A DNA stretch of 34,359 nt from Bacillota bacterium. GTDB taxonomy: Bacteria; Bacillota; Clostridia; Peptostreptococcales; Anaerovoracaceae. The position numbers and the translations under genes were made by a program. Of this stretch, positions 1-6,207 are shown piece by piece. The stretch covers positions 1 through 34,359 of the forward strand of contig JAFRVY010000075.1 in the NCBI GenBank assembly GCA_017438285.1. Reading direction: 5' to 3'. Under the pieces are notes generated by a model. It saw only the letters and a program-made list of their open reading frames with translations, was not told the DNA's origin and searched no databases. The stretch's first letter is position 1; each line of letters starts with the position of its first letter.

Positions 1-38
1 TCAAAGCGTTAGTCTTACGACAACAACACTTGAACTCA

Positions 39-68
39 AAAACTCCGGAAAACATTCCGGAGTTTTTT
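39..68. terminator. bidirectional intrinsic terminator
   Basis: A 12-bp perfect stem (39-50 with 55-66) and a 4-nt loop are followed by a T run on the + strand and, read the other way, by an A-derived U tract. It closes the - strand metallopeptidase gene (stop at 99) and presumably a + strand gene ending left of the window. Bases 1-38 are too short to assign; one frame stops at 10-12. Confidence 0.85.
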
Positions 69-98
69 CTTTGGCTTTTTATTCACCAACGCGTCGCG

Positions 99-1808
99 TC
101 AGTTCATTTCTTTGATCGTTTTCGTAATATACTTGATCGTCTTTTTATCGAACACATTCTTCAGACCGCATTGCTTCAGTCCTTCCAAATACGGCACATC
201 ACTTTTCACTGCAGAGACATTCATGTACTTTTCGACCGCCGCATCCCTGTCGTCTGAAGACTCGGCCAGAATGTCCAGCGCCGAAAGGGCGGATGTCGCG
301 TAGGAGATGTAGTACATCGGGCTCTCGAAAGTGTGGGTTACAGCCACCCAATCATACTTTGCCGCCTCTTCGTCCACATATCCGGACTCGAGGAGGCCGT
401 ACTCTTCCGCAAGCCGCGCGCTGAGCGCATTGAGTTTCTTCCTGTTCATGTTCGGGTCACGGAACACTTCCTGCTGGAACTCGTCGTACATACAGCCGGT
501 GACCACGCCGGACAGGATATTTGTAAATGTCTCTTTCGATGCAACATCTGCGGCATCGCCGAACAGTTCATCGTAGTAATCCAGGAACAGCATCTCCAGT
601 CCCTGCGACTGGATCTCGGCGATATCGTAGGAGCCCTGCTCCGCCAGCAGAACGTGCTGCATGTTATGGAATCCCGCATTGTAGTGACCGAATTCATGCA
701 CGGTCGTCGTGTAGTCGATGGTCTCCCGGTATGGGTTGTTAAAAATGTACAGCGCTCCGTACTGCGGAAGGTCCACTGTGTAGCCCACATCCAACTTGTT
801 CGGCGTGTAATCCAGATCGTAGGTGTGATGGCGCCTGAGATAGTTAAAAGAGCGCTTTAGCTGCGGATCGATATCGTCAATATACGGTGCGATTCTCTTG
901 AGGATCGTATCCCCATCGTCGCCGAAGAGCAAAAGCTGGTAAAGATCCGAATCATAGAATTCATCGATGCTCGCACTGAAGAGAGGCACGATGTATTTCT
1001 TGACGTTCTTCGCTAAGGCCCGTGCATCCTTGCAGGAGTAATCGCGGGAGTAGACTTCTTTGTATGCGTAGGCTGGATAGCTTTTGTAGCCATATATCTG
1101 CGCCAGTTCTCTCCTGATCTCAACCAGACGAAGATAGATTCTCGCAAACTTTTTGTTATCCTTTTCGTAATTATCGGCGTTTAGAATAAGCTTATCGTAT
1201 TCCTGTACGAGGGCGTCTTCTTCTTTGATGAGCTTCTTTTCACGCTTGGTCATGTCCTCATATTCGGACAGAAACTCCTGCTGGTCCGTCGTCAGCTGTC
1301 GTTTGAGGATGCCTCCGTAGGGCCCCTTGAGAATGTCGCGCAGCACTTGCAGCGCCCGGTCCGAGGTATCGACAAAATCTTCGTAGACCTTGCTTGCCTT
1401 TCGCGAAGTCGCATCGTTGTTCGCATCACGATCGTGCTCGATATTCAAAAGCTCATACTGGGTGTAGAGCTTATCAAACTCATCCAAAAGTTCGTTGACA
1501 AGCAAAGGCACCGCGGTTTCGGGATCGTACACCGCGCTTTCCGAATCATAAGCCTTTGCATACCTTTCGAGCTCATTAATGATGATTTCAGTTTTCGTGT
1601 CGTCATAACCGCTGTAGGAAATGCCGGCAGCAGAGATATCGTCGTGGGTGGATGGCGGATAGATGCCGGTTGGATCGACAGCGTTTTTCGCCTGCTCCGT
1701 CCAGTTGCCTATCTCATCGAGATCGGGAGCAGCAAAAGCCTGCGCCGGGGAAACCATAAGCGCAGCAATAACAAAACCTATTAGCAATGTTCTTTTTTTG
1801 TTAAGCAT
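99..1808 (-). CDS. secreted M3-type zinc oligopeptidase
   Basis: A 569-residue secreted zinc peptidase that probably trims oligopeptides outside the membrane. Residues 1-28 form a signal peptide (basic MLNKKR, hydrophobic core, then AQAFAAP as cleavage region). The zinc site is HEFGH at about 371-375 (two His ligands, catalytic Glu372), and the third ligand is probably Glu398 in the following DIAEIQSQ motif, the M3 arrangement. The middle part is charged and helical, as in oligoendopeptidases. The frame stays open upstream to 2063 but that part overlaps the divergent racemase gene and would bury the signal peptide, so the start at 1808 is chosen. No ribosome site precedes this ATG; a -10 box ends 6 nt before it. 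The family call is firm; the substrate is unknown. Most M3 oligopeptidases are cytoplasmic, so export is a little unusual. Confidence 0.88.
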   Translation of the reverse strand: MLNKKRTLLIGFVIAALMVSPAQAFAAPDLDEIGNWTEQAKNAVDPTGIYPPSTHDDISAAGISYSGYDDTKTEIIINELERYAKAYDSESAVYDPETAVPLLVNELLDEFDKLYTQYELLNIEHDRDANNDATSRKASKVYEDFVDTSDRALQVLRDILKGPYGGILKRQLTTDQQEFLSEYEDMTKREKKLIKEEDALVQEYDKLILNADNYEKDNKKFARIYLRLVEIRRELAQIYGYKSYPAYAYKEVYSRDYSCKDARALAKNVKKYIVPLFSASIDEFYDSDLYQLLLFGDDGDTILKRIAPYIDDIDPQLKRSFNYLRRHHTYDLDYTPNKLDVGYTVDLPQYGALYIFNNPYRETIDYTTTVHEFGHYNAGFHNMQHVLLAEQGSYDIAEIQSQGLEMLFLDYYDELFGDAADVASKETFTNILSGVVTGCMYDEFQQEVFRDPNMNRKKLNALSARLAEEYGLLESGYVDEEAAKYDWVAVTHTFESPMYYISYATSALSALDILAESSDDRDAAVEKYMNVSAVKSDVPYLEGLKQCGLKNVFDKKTIKYITKTIKEMN

Positions 1809-1814
1809 GGATAT

Positions 1815-1823
1815 ATTGTAACA
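1815..1823 (-). promoter_or_regulatory. extended -10 promoter of the M3 peptidase, possibly leaderless
   Basis: On the - strand the sequence reads TGTTACAAT, an extended -10 box, followed by 6 nt and then the ATG at 1808. Transcription would begin at or next to the A of the start codon. No Shine-Dalgarno sequence is present. No good -35 box is seen. Confidence 0.5.
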
Positions 1824-1828
1824 CAAGG

Positions 1829-1837
1829 TGCTATAAT
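1829..1837 (+). promoter_or_regulatory. extended -10 promoter of the racemase gene
   Basis: TGCTATAAT is a perfect extended -10 box 32 nt before the racemase ATG, with the ribosome site GAGGAGGAAGG between them. It lies back to back with the metallopeptidase promoter in a 61-bp divergent gap. No clear -35 box is visible. Confidence 0.6.
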
Positions 1838-1869
1838 AATGAGGAGTAAAACATGAGGAGGAAGGGAAT

Positions 1870-2955
1870 ATGTATCCTAAATTACTGATTGATTTGAAAA
1901 AACTGAGAGAGAACATCGACGCTGTGGCAAAGATCACAAAGGAAGACGGCGGGTGTACGATGATGATCGTAACGAAATGCCTTTGTGCGAACAGAGAAGT
2001 TGCGAAGATGATCACGTCACATCCGCAGGTCGATTTCCTGGCGGACTCACGTATCGAGAACATAAAGAAATATCAGGACCTGGTCGAAGCCAGCGGCAAG
2101 CAGAGCGTTCTGCTCAGGTTGCCGATGCTGTCGGAGATCGAAGACGTTGTCAAATATGCGGACATCAGCTTCAACTCGGAGATGGTGACCATTGAGGCGC
2201 TGAATGAAGAGGCGGCCCGCCAGGGCAAAACCCATAAGGTTGTGCTCATGGTTGACCTGGGTGACCTGCGTGAGGGAATCTTCTTCCGCAACGAGGAAGA
2301 GATCATCGAAACGGCGAGAAAGATCAATGAAATGTCAAACGTTGAGCTGTACGGAATGGGAACGAACCTGACTTGCTACGGCGCGATCATTCCGAAGTAC
2401 GACAACCTGTCGATCCTCTGCGACATCGCAGAAAAGGTTGAAGCGGCTCTGGGCATCAAGCTGCAGATGGTCTCCGGGGGAAACTCCAGCTCGATCTATC
2501 TCGTGGGCGAAGGTCAGCTGCCGGCAAAGATCAACAATCTCCGTCTCGGCGAGAGCTTCCTGCTCGGAAACGACACCGCATACGGCGCAGATCTTCCGGG
2601 AACCGTCGGCGACGGGCTTTTGTGCGAGGCGCAGATCGTGGAACTTAAGACAAAACCTTCACTGCCGATCGGTGAGGTCGGTGTGGATGCTTTTGGCCAG
2701 AAACCGTTCTACGAAGACCGCGGCGACATCAAGCGAGCGATTCTCGGCATCGGTCAGCAGGATACGGACAGAGACGGCATGACGCCGCTCGATGAAAAGG
2801 TGGATGTACTGGGTGCCAGTTCCGACCATCTGATCCTCGACGTTACGAAGTCGGACAGCGATTACAAAGTCGGCGACACCGTTAAATTCACACTCGAGTA
2901 CGGCGCCGTTCTCAGACTGGCGACCAGCGAGTATGTAGAGAAGGAATTCATCTAA
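1870..2955 (+). CDS. alanine/ornithine racemase family PLP enzyme
   Basis: A 361-residue fold-type III PLP enzyme of the alanine racemase N-domain family; overall it most resembles the ornithine racemase (Orr) group of amino-acid-fermenting clostridia. The N-terminal barrel begins at once (YPKLLIDLKKLREN), and the likely Schiff-base lysine is Lys36 in VTKCLCAN, where alanine racemases have VVKANAYG. A Gly/Ser-rich phosphate-binding stretch, SGGNSSS, lies near residue 200. Ornithine racemase would give D-ornithine for oxidative or reductive ornithine fermentation, but no other ornithine gene is in the window, so the substrate (ornithine, alanine or another amino acid) stays open. A strong ribosome site, GAGGAGGAAGG, fixes the start. 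The gene has its own promoter and terminator and appears monocistronic. Confidence 0.85.
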   Translation: MYPKLLIDLKKLRENIDAVAKITKEDGGCTMMIVTKCLCANREVAKMITSHPQVDFLADSRIENIKKYQDLVEASGKQSVLLRLPMLSEIEDVVKYADISFNSEMVTIEALNEEAARQGKTHKVVLMVDLGDLREGIFFRNEEEIIETARKINEMSNVELYGMGTNLTCYGAIIPKYDNLSILCDIAEKVEAALGIKLQMVSGGNSSSIYLVGEGQLPAKINNLRLGESFLLGNDTAYGADLPGTVGDGLLCEAQIVELKTKPSLPIGEVGVDAFGQKPFYEDRGDIKRAILGIGQQDTDRDGMTPLDEKVDVLGASSDHLILDVTKSDSDYKVGDTVKFTLEYGAVLRLATSEYVEKEFI

Positions 2956-2970
2956 AAGTAAAAGACAAAC

Positions 2971-3002
2971 AAAAGACCGCCCTAGCACGTGGGCGGCCTT
3001 TT
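2971..3002 (+). terminator. intrinsic terminator after the racemase gene
   Basis: CCGCCC (2977-2982) pairs with GGGCGG (2991-2996) around an 8-nt loop, with flanking A and T runs extending the stem after one mismatch. It starts 15 nt after the racemase stop codon. Confidence 0.8.
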
Positions 3003-3148
3003 GCGTTAGATGGTTAATTATAGAGGGAATATATATTTATGAGTTAAATATATGCTTTAGTACATTACAAAGATACCATATCTGAATTGTATAGTCAACA
3101 ATAACAATTCATATTTTTTGATAAAAATACATTTATTTTTTCCCGATG

Positions 3149-3177
3149 TGGAAACATGGAGCAAAAGGTGTTACAAT
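3149..3177 (+). promoter_or_regulatory. promoter of the 77-residue protein gene
   Basis: TGGAAA at 3149-3154 and TACAAT at 3172-3177 are 17 bp apart, about 52 nt before the ATG at 3230. The AT-rich region before it (3003-3148) holds only a weak inverted repeat, GAATTGT (3084-3090) with ACAATTC (3104-3110); nothing else was recognised there. Confidence 0.55.
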
Positions 3178-3229
3178 CAATGCGGATAAAAATATCCAAA
3201 ATCAATAAATAGAGTAGGGGGCGAAACAA

Positions 3230-3463
3230 ATGGCATCAATCAAGGATTATATCCACGAGATCGAGGACGCATCGGAAAAGATGCTCGGTGCAGATCACGA
3301 AGACCATCTCGCAAAAGACCTTTTCATGGAACTGCTGAACAAAGCGATGACTCCGGAAGAAGTTCAGGAGATCGAGGACAGATACCTGAAGCACTTTGAA
3401 GGGGATGACATCTTGAAAATGGTTCATGATTTGAAACTTGAAAAGGGATTCATCAAAGACTAA
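3230..3463 (+). CDS. small acidic protein of unknown function
   Basis: I do not recognise this 77-residue protein. It is acidic, has no signal peptide or membrane segment, no cysteine, and looks wholly helical: MASIKDYIHEIEDASEKM, then a helix around residues 24-38, a TPEEVQEIEDRY helix (41-52) and a basic-ended tail, EKGFIKD. The gene is well formed, with a promoter at 3149-3177, the purine-rich ribosome site GTAGGGGGCG before the ATG, and a perfect terminator after it. This argues for a real, separately expressed gene. The size and helix pattern would fit a small regulator or adaptor, but that is a guess. Confidence 0.75.
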   Translation: MASIKDYIHEIEDASEKMLGADHEDHLAKDLFMELLNKAMTPEEVQEIEDRYLKHFEGDDILKMVHDLKLEKGFIKD

Positions 3464-3480
3464 TCTGAAAGACACGCAAA

Positions 3481-3512
3481 AAAAGAGCCGCTCAAATATG
3501 AGCGGCTCTTTT
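3481..3512. terminator. bidirectional intrinsic terminator
   Basis: A perfect 13-bp inverted repeat (3481-3493 with 3500-3512, 6-nt loop) has A and T runs at its ends, so it works in both directions. It separates the 77-residue protein gene (+, stop 3463) from the lipoprotein gene (-, stop 3527). Confidence 0.92.
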
Positions 3513-3526
3513 GTTTTCCATGCTTC

Positions 3527-3949
3527 TTATTCTGCTCTGTCAAAAATCAGCCATATTCCGCTGTAACCGAGCTTTATCGTGTCTTTGCTGACGGCCTTAT
3601 AACGCAGTCTCGCTTCCTGACCGATGTTCCAGCAGACCGGCGGATCGAAATCATCGCCGTCGCATTCTATGTTTATGATCCCAAGGTTGCCAGTATCGTC
3701 ACAGTACATTTTGCCTGAAATGCCAGGATTTCCTGCAGCCTGATCGTAGAGGCTGAAGGTTCCGTCCTCATCCACGGTCAGTGCATAAAAACTCGTATCC
3801 GTCGTTTCATCGGAAGCCCGCTCATGACAGTTCCACTGGCCTACGATTGCTGCGGGGGCATTATAAGTCTGGCCGCATCCGGTCACTAGAAAGATCCCGG
3901 AAATGACGAGCAGAATGCATATGATTTTTGCTGTTTTTTTGTTCATCAT
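3527..3949 (-). CDS. small lipoprotein of unknown function
   Basis: A 140-residue predicted lipoprotein. The signal peptide is a short basic N-terminus, a hydrophobic core, and the lipobox LVTGC with Cys25 as the lipidated residue, so the protein would sit on the outer face of the membrane. The mature part (about 115 residues) is acidic and probably beta-rich, with VGQWNCHE, DEDGTFSLYD and IKLGYSGIWLIFD strands that recall lipocalin-like or beta-barrel lipoproteins of Bacillota; this is a resemblance only. Three further cysteines are present. The start is supported by AAAGGGGA just upstream. Two consecutive ATG codons make the exact first residue uncertain. It stands alone between a bidirectional terminator and a divergent promoter region. 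Confidence 0.75.
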   Translation of the reverse strand: MMNKKTAKIICILLVISGIFLVTGCGQTYNAPAAIVGQWNCHERASDETTDTSFYALTVDEDGTFSLYDQAAGNPGISGKMYCDDTGNLGIINIECDGDDFDPPVCWNIGQEARLRYKAVSKDTIKLGYSGIWLIFDRAE

Positions 3950-3969
3950 TTTTCCCCTTTCTTACGGCA

Positions 3970-3978
3970 ATTATATCA
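3970..3978 (-). promoter_or_regulatory. extended -10 promoter of the lipoprotein gene
   Basis: The - strand reads TGATATAAT, a perfect extended -10 box, 20 nt before the lipoprotein start codon. No clear -35 box is seen. Confidence 0.55.
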
Positions 3979-4007
3979 TAAGGAATGGATGACTTGTATA
4001 AAAACTG

Positions 4008-4016
4008 TGTTATAAT
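4008..4016 (+). promoter_or_regulatory. extended -10 promoter of the DUF202 gene, possibly leaderless
   Basis: TGTTATAAT is a perfect extended -10 box. Six bases follow and then the ATG at 4023, so transcription should start at the first codon. No ribosome site precedes the ATG. A second candidate -10 (TATAAA, 3997-4002) would give a leader of only about a dozen bases, also without a ribosome site. Confidence 0.5.
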
Positions 4017-4022
4017 ACATGC

Positions 4023-4331
4023 ATGATGCAGAGCAACAGAGAAACTGATTTAGCAGAAAAAAGAACGGGGCTTGCATTTGAAAGGACCAGTCTGGCCTTT
4101 GAAAGAACGGCTCTTGCAAATTCCCAGACATTGCTGGCGTACTGCAGGACTGCGATCGCTGTTTTCGCAGCCGGTATTGGCATGTTCGAATTTGTCAGCA
4201 ATCAGACCATCGTGACCATAGGAGTCATCATGATGATTGCTGCGCCGATCATTGTGATTGTTGGCGTCGTGCATTATTTTAGAGTAAAAAAGAAAATAAC
4301 AATATTGATAGACGAAATGGAGGAAGACTGA
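4023..4331 (+). CDS. DUF202 (YidH-type) small membrane protein
   Basis: A 102-residue inner-membrane protein of the DUF202/YidH kind, whose biochemical role is not established. The N-terminal half carries five consecutive seven-residue repeats of the form [RQ]T-x-[LI]-A-x-x (residues 14-48); the last leads into the first membrane segment (about 42-56). A second segment follows at about 64-85 and the tail is charged (RVKKK, EMEED). DUF202 proteins usually show an 'ERT.LA..RTALA' signature, so the repeat seems to be an extended form of it. The stop codon overlaps the next start as TGATG, which implies translational coupling to the ThrH-type gene. The start is one of two adjacent ATGs. Confidence 0.82.
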   Translation: MMQSNRETDLAEKRTGLAFERTSLAFERTALANSQTLLAYCRTAIAVFAAGIGMFEFVSNQTIVTIGVIMMIAAPIIVIVGVVHYFRVKKKITILIDEMEED

Positions 4332-4930
4332 TGAATATTGTTTGTCTGGATATGGAAGGCGTACTTGTACCTGAAATTTGGATCGCTTTTTCTGAAGTTA
4401 CAGGAATTCCTGAGCTCCGGAAGACGACCCGCGATGAGCCGAACTACGACAAACTGATGGAATACAGAATCAACATACTGCACGAGAACGGCCTCGGTCT
4501 CAAGGAGATCCAGGACACCATCGCCAAGATCGATCCGCTCCCAGGTGCGAAGGAATTTCTGGACCAGCTGAGAGAGATCACACAGGTGCTTATCTTGAGC
4601 GATACCTTCGAGCAGTTCGCGACCCCGCTCATGAGAAAACTCGGGTGGCCGACGATTATGTGCAACTCTCTCGAAGTAGCTGAAGACGGAACCATCCTGA
4701 AGCATAAGATGAGAGTAGAGAAGTCAAAACTCTCTACAGTCAAAGCGCTGCAGTCCATTGGATACGAAACCATTGCCGCAGGCGACAGCTTCAACGACCT
4801 TGCAATGATACAGGCCAGCAAAGCGGGATTCCTTTTCAGAAGCACGGAGCAGATCAAAAAAGATTATCCACAGTATCCGGCCTTCGAGGAATTCGACGAT
4901 CTGCTGGCAGCCATCAAGGGCGTCCTGTAG
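4331..4930 (+). CDS. thrH: ThrH-type HAD phosphatase (phosphoserine phosphatase/homoserine phosphotransferase)
   Basis: A 199-residue cytoplasmic HAD-family enzyme closely resembling Pseudomonas ThrH, which removes phosphate from phosphoserine and can move it to homoserine. Motif I is DMEGVLVP with nucleophile Asp7 and, typical of ThrH, Glu9 in place of the usual second Asp. Motif II is LILSDT with Ser90, motif III a Lys near 131-133, and motif IV GDSFND with Asp152 and Asp156 for magnesium. The PEIWIAF and TTRD segments that follow motif I are also ThrH-like. The length matches the family. It starts inside the DUF202 stop codon (TGATG), so translation probably depends on that gene. It would supply serine or phosphohomoserine; no other serine or threonine pathway gene is nearby. 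Confidence 0.92.
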   Translation: MNIVCLDMEGVLVPEIWIAFSEVTGIPELRKTTRDEPNYDKLMEYRINILHENGLGLKEIQDTIAKIDPLPGAKEFLDQLREITQVLILSDTFEQFATPLMRKLGWPTIMCNSLEVAEDGTILKHKMRVEKSKLSTVKALQSIGYETIAAGDSFNDLAMIQASKAGFLFRSTEQIKKDYPQYPAFEEFDDLLAAIKGVL

Positions 4931-4964
4931 CGGGAAGCACGCATCAATCACATAACAGTAATCC

Positions 4965-5003
4965 AAACCGGCAGTCGAATCGGTATGCGGCTGCCGGTTT
5001 TAT
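4965..5003 (+). terminator. intrinsic terminator after thrH
   Basis: A perfect 10-bp inverted repeat (4965-4974 with 4991-5000) is followed by TATATA rather than a long T run, so it is only moderately strong. It lies 34 nt after the thrH stop. Confidence 0.65.
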
Positions 5004-5029
5004 ATACATAAATTAAGGTAGAAATAAGG

Positions 5030-5058
5030 TGGAAAAATAGCAGTTTTTATTGTATAAT
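5030..5058 (+). promoter_or_regulatory. promoter of the 5143-11822 operon
   Basis: TGGAAA (5030-5035) and TATAAT (5053-5058) are 17 bp apart and precede the first gene of the operon by about 85 nt. The same -35 variant and spacing occur at 3149-3177. The leader from about 5065 to 5142 shows no riboswitch fold I can recognise. Confidence 0.6.
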
Positions 5059-5142
5059 GTACATTATTATGGGTAAAAATCAGCATTTGCCGACTTTTAA
5101 CCAAAAATAGAGTCGCAGAATGCTTATAGGAGATATGAAATC

Positions 5143-6189
5143 ATGACGGAAACAATGATGATAATCATAGTTGCCGGTGCAGTGGTAATAGCCTTCGGAT
5201 TATTGTGCCTCATCTCTATTATCAGAGCCCAAAAGGAAACGCAGGGTTTTGCGAAGAAGATCGGCGCATTTGAGAAGGACCTGAATGATATCACCAAGAT
5301 GGTCTCACAGGGCCCAGTTGATACGCAGAAGGCTGATGAGATCCTGCAGCTTTTGGAAAAACAGGAAGAAAAGCACGCGGCGCAAATGGCCGAGATGAAG
5401 GCTTTCCAAAAGGCATTGGAGTCGAAGCAATTCGTTGTGCAGTCGGAAGCACCTAAGCAGGCACCAGCTGAAGCGGTAAAAGAAGTCCCGAAGACAGTAC
5501 CAAAGGCGGTACCGAAACAGGAGCCAAAAGCAGGACCGCCGAAAGCGGAAGTTCCGGAGGATCTCGAAGAGATGCTTTTCGACGGTGAGGAACTGATTCT
5601 TGATGAGGAGCCGATGGTCGAGCAGGATATTCTGGACACGCTGCCGGAGGAAGTGATATCCAGCTTCGCACCGCCGCAACCTGTCGCACCAGCACCGAAG
5701 CCTGCAGCGCCGAAACCTGCGGCACCGGCGCCAAAGCCGGTGGCACCAGCACCGAAGCCAGCGGCACCAAAGCCTGCAGCGCCAGCACCGAAGCCGGTCG
5801 CACCAGCACCAAAGCCGGTTGCACCAGCACCGCAACCAGTGGCGCCAGCACCGCAACCAGTGGCACCGGCACCGAAGCCTGTCGCACCAGCACCAAAACC
5901 GGCCATCGTGACGCCGCCGGTCAAGACGGAACCGATCGACGAACTCAACTTTGACGAGATTGATATCAATGACCTGCTGGATGATTTTGAAGATGTATTG
6001 CCTGAGATCTCAACGGCAGAACCAGAACCGGTACCGACAGTAACAGAGATACCGGCTCCGGTAAGACCGACACCAGTCATACCGACACCTGAAATACCTG
6101 CACCGCAGATTCCGCATATCGACTACGATATCGGACAGAGCGGGAAAAAATATACAGCCTCTGAACTGGAAACGCTGATCAGAGAATAA
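5143..6189 (+). CDS. membrane-anchored Pro/Ala/Lys-repeat protein
   Basis: A 348-residue protein of unknown function. An N-terminal membrane segment (about 5-27) is followed by a coiled-coil stretch (about 38-95), a basic then acidic linker, and a low-complexity region (about 177-254) built from APAPKPV, APKPAA and APAPQPV units. An acidic stretch (NFDEIDINDLLDDFEDV) and a second proline-rich linker lead to a conserved-looking C-terminus, YTASELETLIRE. Which side of the membrane the long tail occupies is not clear; the positive residues right after the segment favour the cytoplasm. The ribosome site ATAGGAGAT fixes the start. It is followed after 18 nt by the zinc-ribbon gene, and both share a Pro/Glu-rich style, so they may act together. 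The repeat region (5671-5905) could vary in length between strains. Confidence 0.8.
   Translation: MTETMMIIIVAGAVVIAFGLLCLISIIRAQKETQGFAKKIGAFEKDLNDITKMVSQGPVDTQKADEILQLLEKQEEKHAAQMAEMKAFQKALESKQFVVQSEAPKQAPAEAVKEVPKTVPKAVPKQEPKAGPPKAEVPEDLEEMLFDGEELILDEEPMVEQDILDTLPEEVISSFAPPQPVAPAPKPAAPKPAAPAPKPVAPAPKPAAPKPAAPAPKPVAPAPKPVAPAPQPVAPAPQPVAPAPKPVAPAPKPAIVTPPVKTEPIDELNFDEIDINDLLDDFEDVLPEISTAEPEPVPTVTEIPAPVRPTPVIPTPEIPAPQIPHIDYDIGQSGKKYTASELETLIRE
5671..5905 (+). repeat. in-frame Pro/Ala/Lys low-complexity repeat
   Basis: Degenerate tandem copies of a unit of about 15-24 bases coding for APAPKPV/APKPAA/APAPQPV. Codon choice varies between copies, so the repeat appears kept at the protein level rather than newly amplified. 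Confidence 0.85.
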
Positions 6190-6207
6190 CTACAAGAGGA
6201 GGAACCT

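Noticed and set aside
1809..2063. N-terminal extension of the M3 peptidase
   Set aside because: The extra 85 residues overlap the divergent racemase gene and would hide the signal peptide that starts at MLNKKR.
3084..3116. Weak inverted repeat GAATTGT...ACAATTC followed by a T run, as a second terminator
   Set aside because: The stem is short and AT-rich, and a strong terminator for the racemase gene lies upstream; it may be chance in an AT-rich gap.
5124..6080. A - strand frame coding for long GFGAGATG runs
   Set aside because: It is the complement of the Pro/Ala/Lys repeat of the + strand gene; the + strand gene has the ribosome site, promoter and membrane segment.
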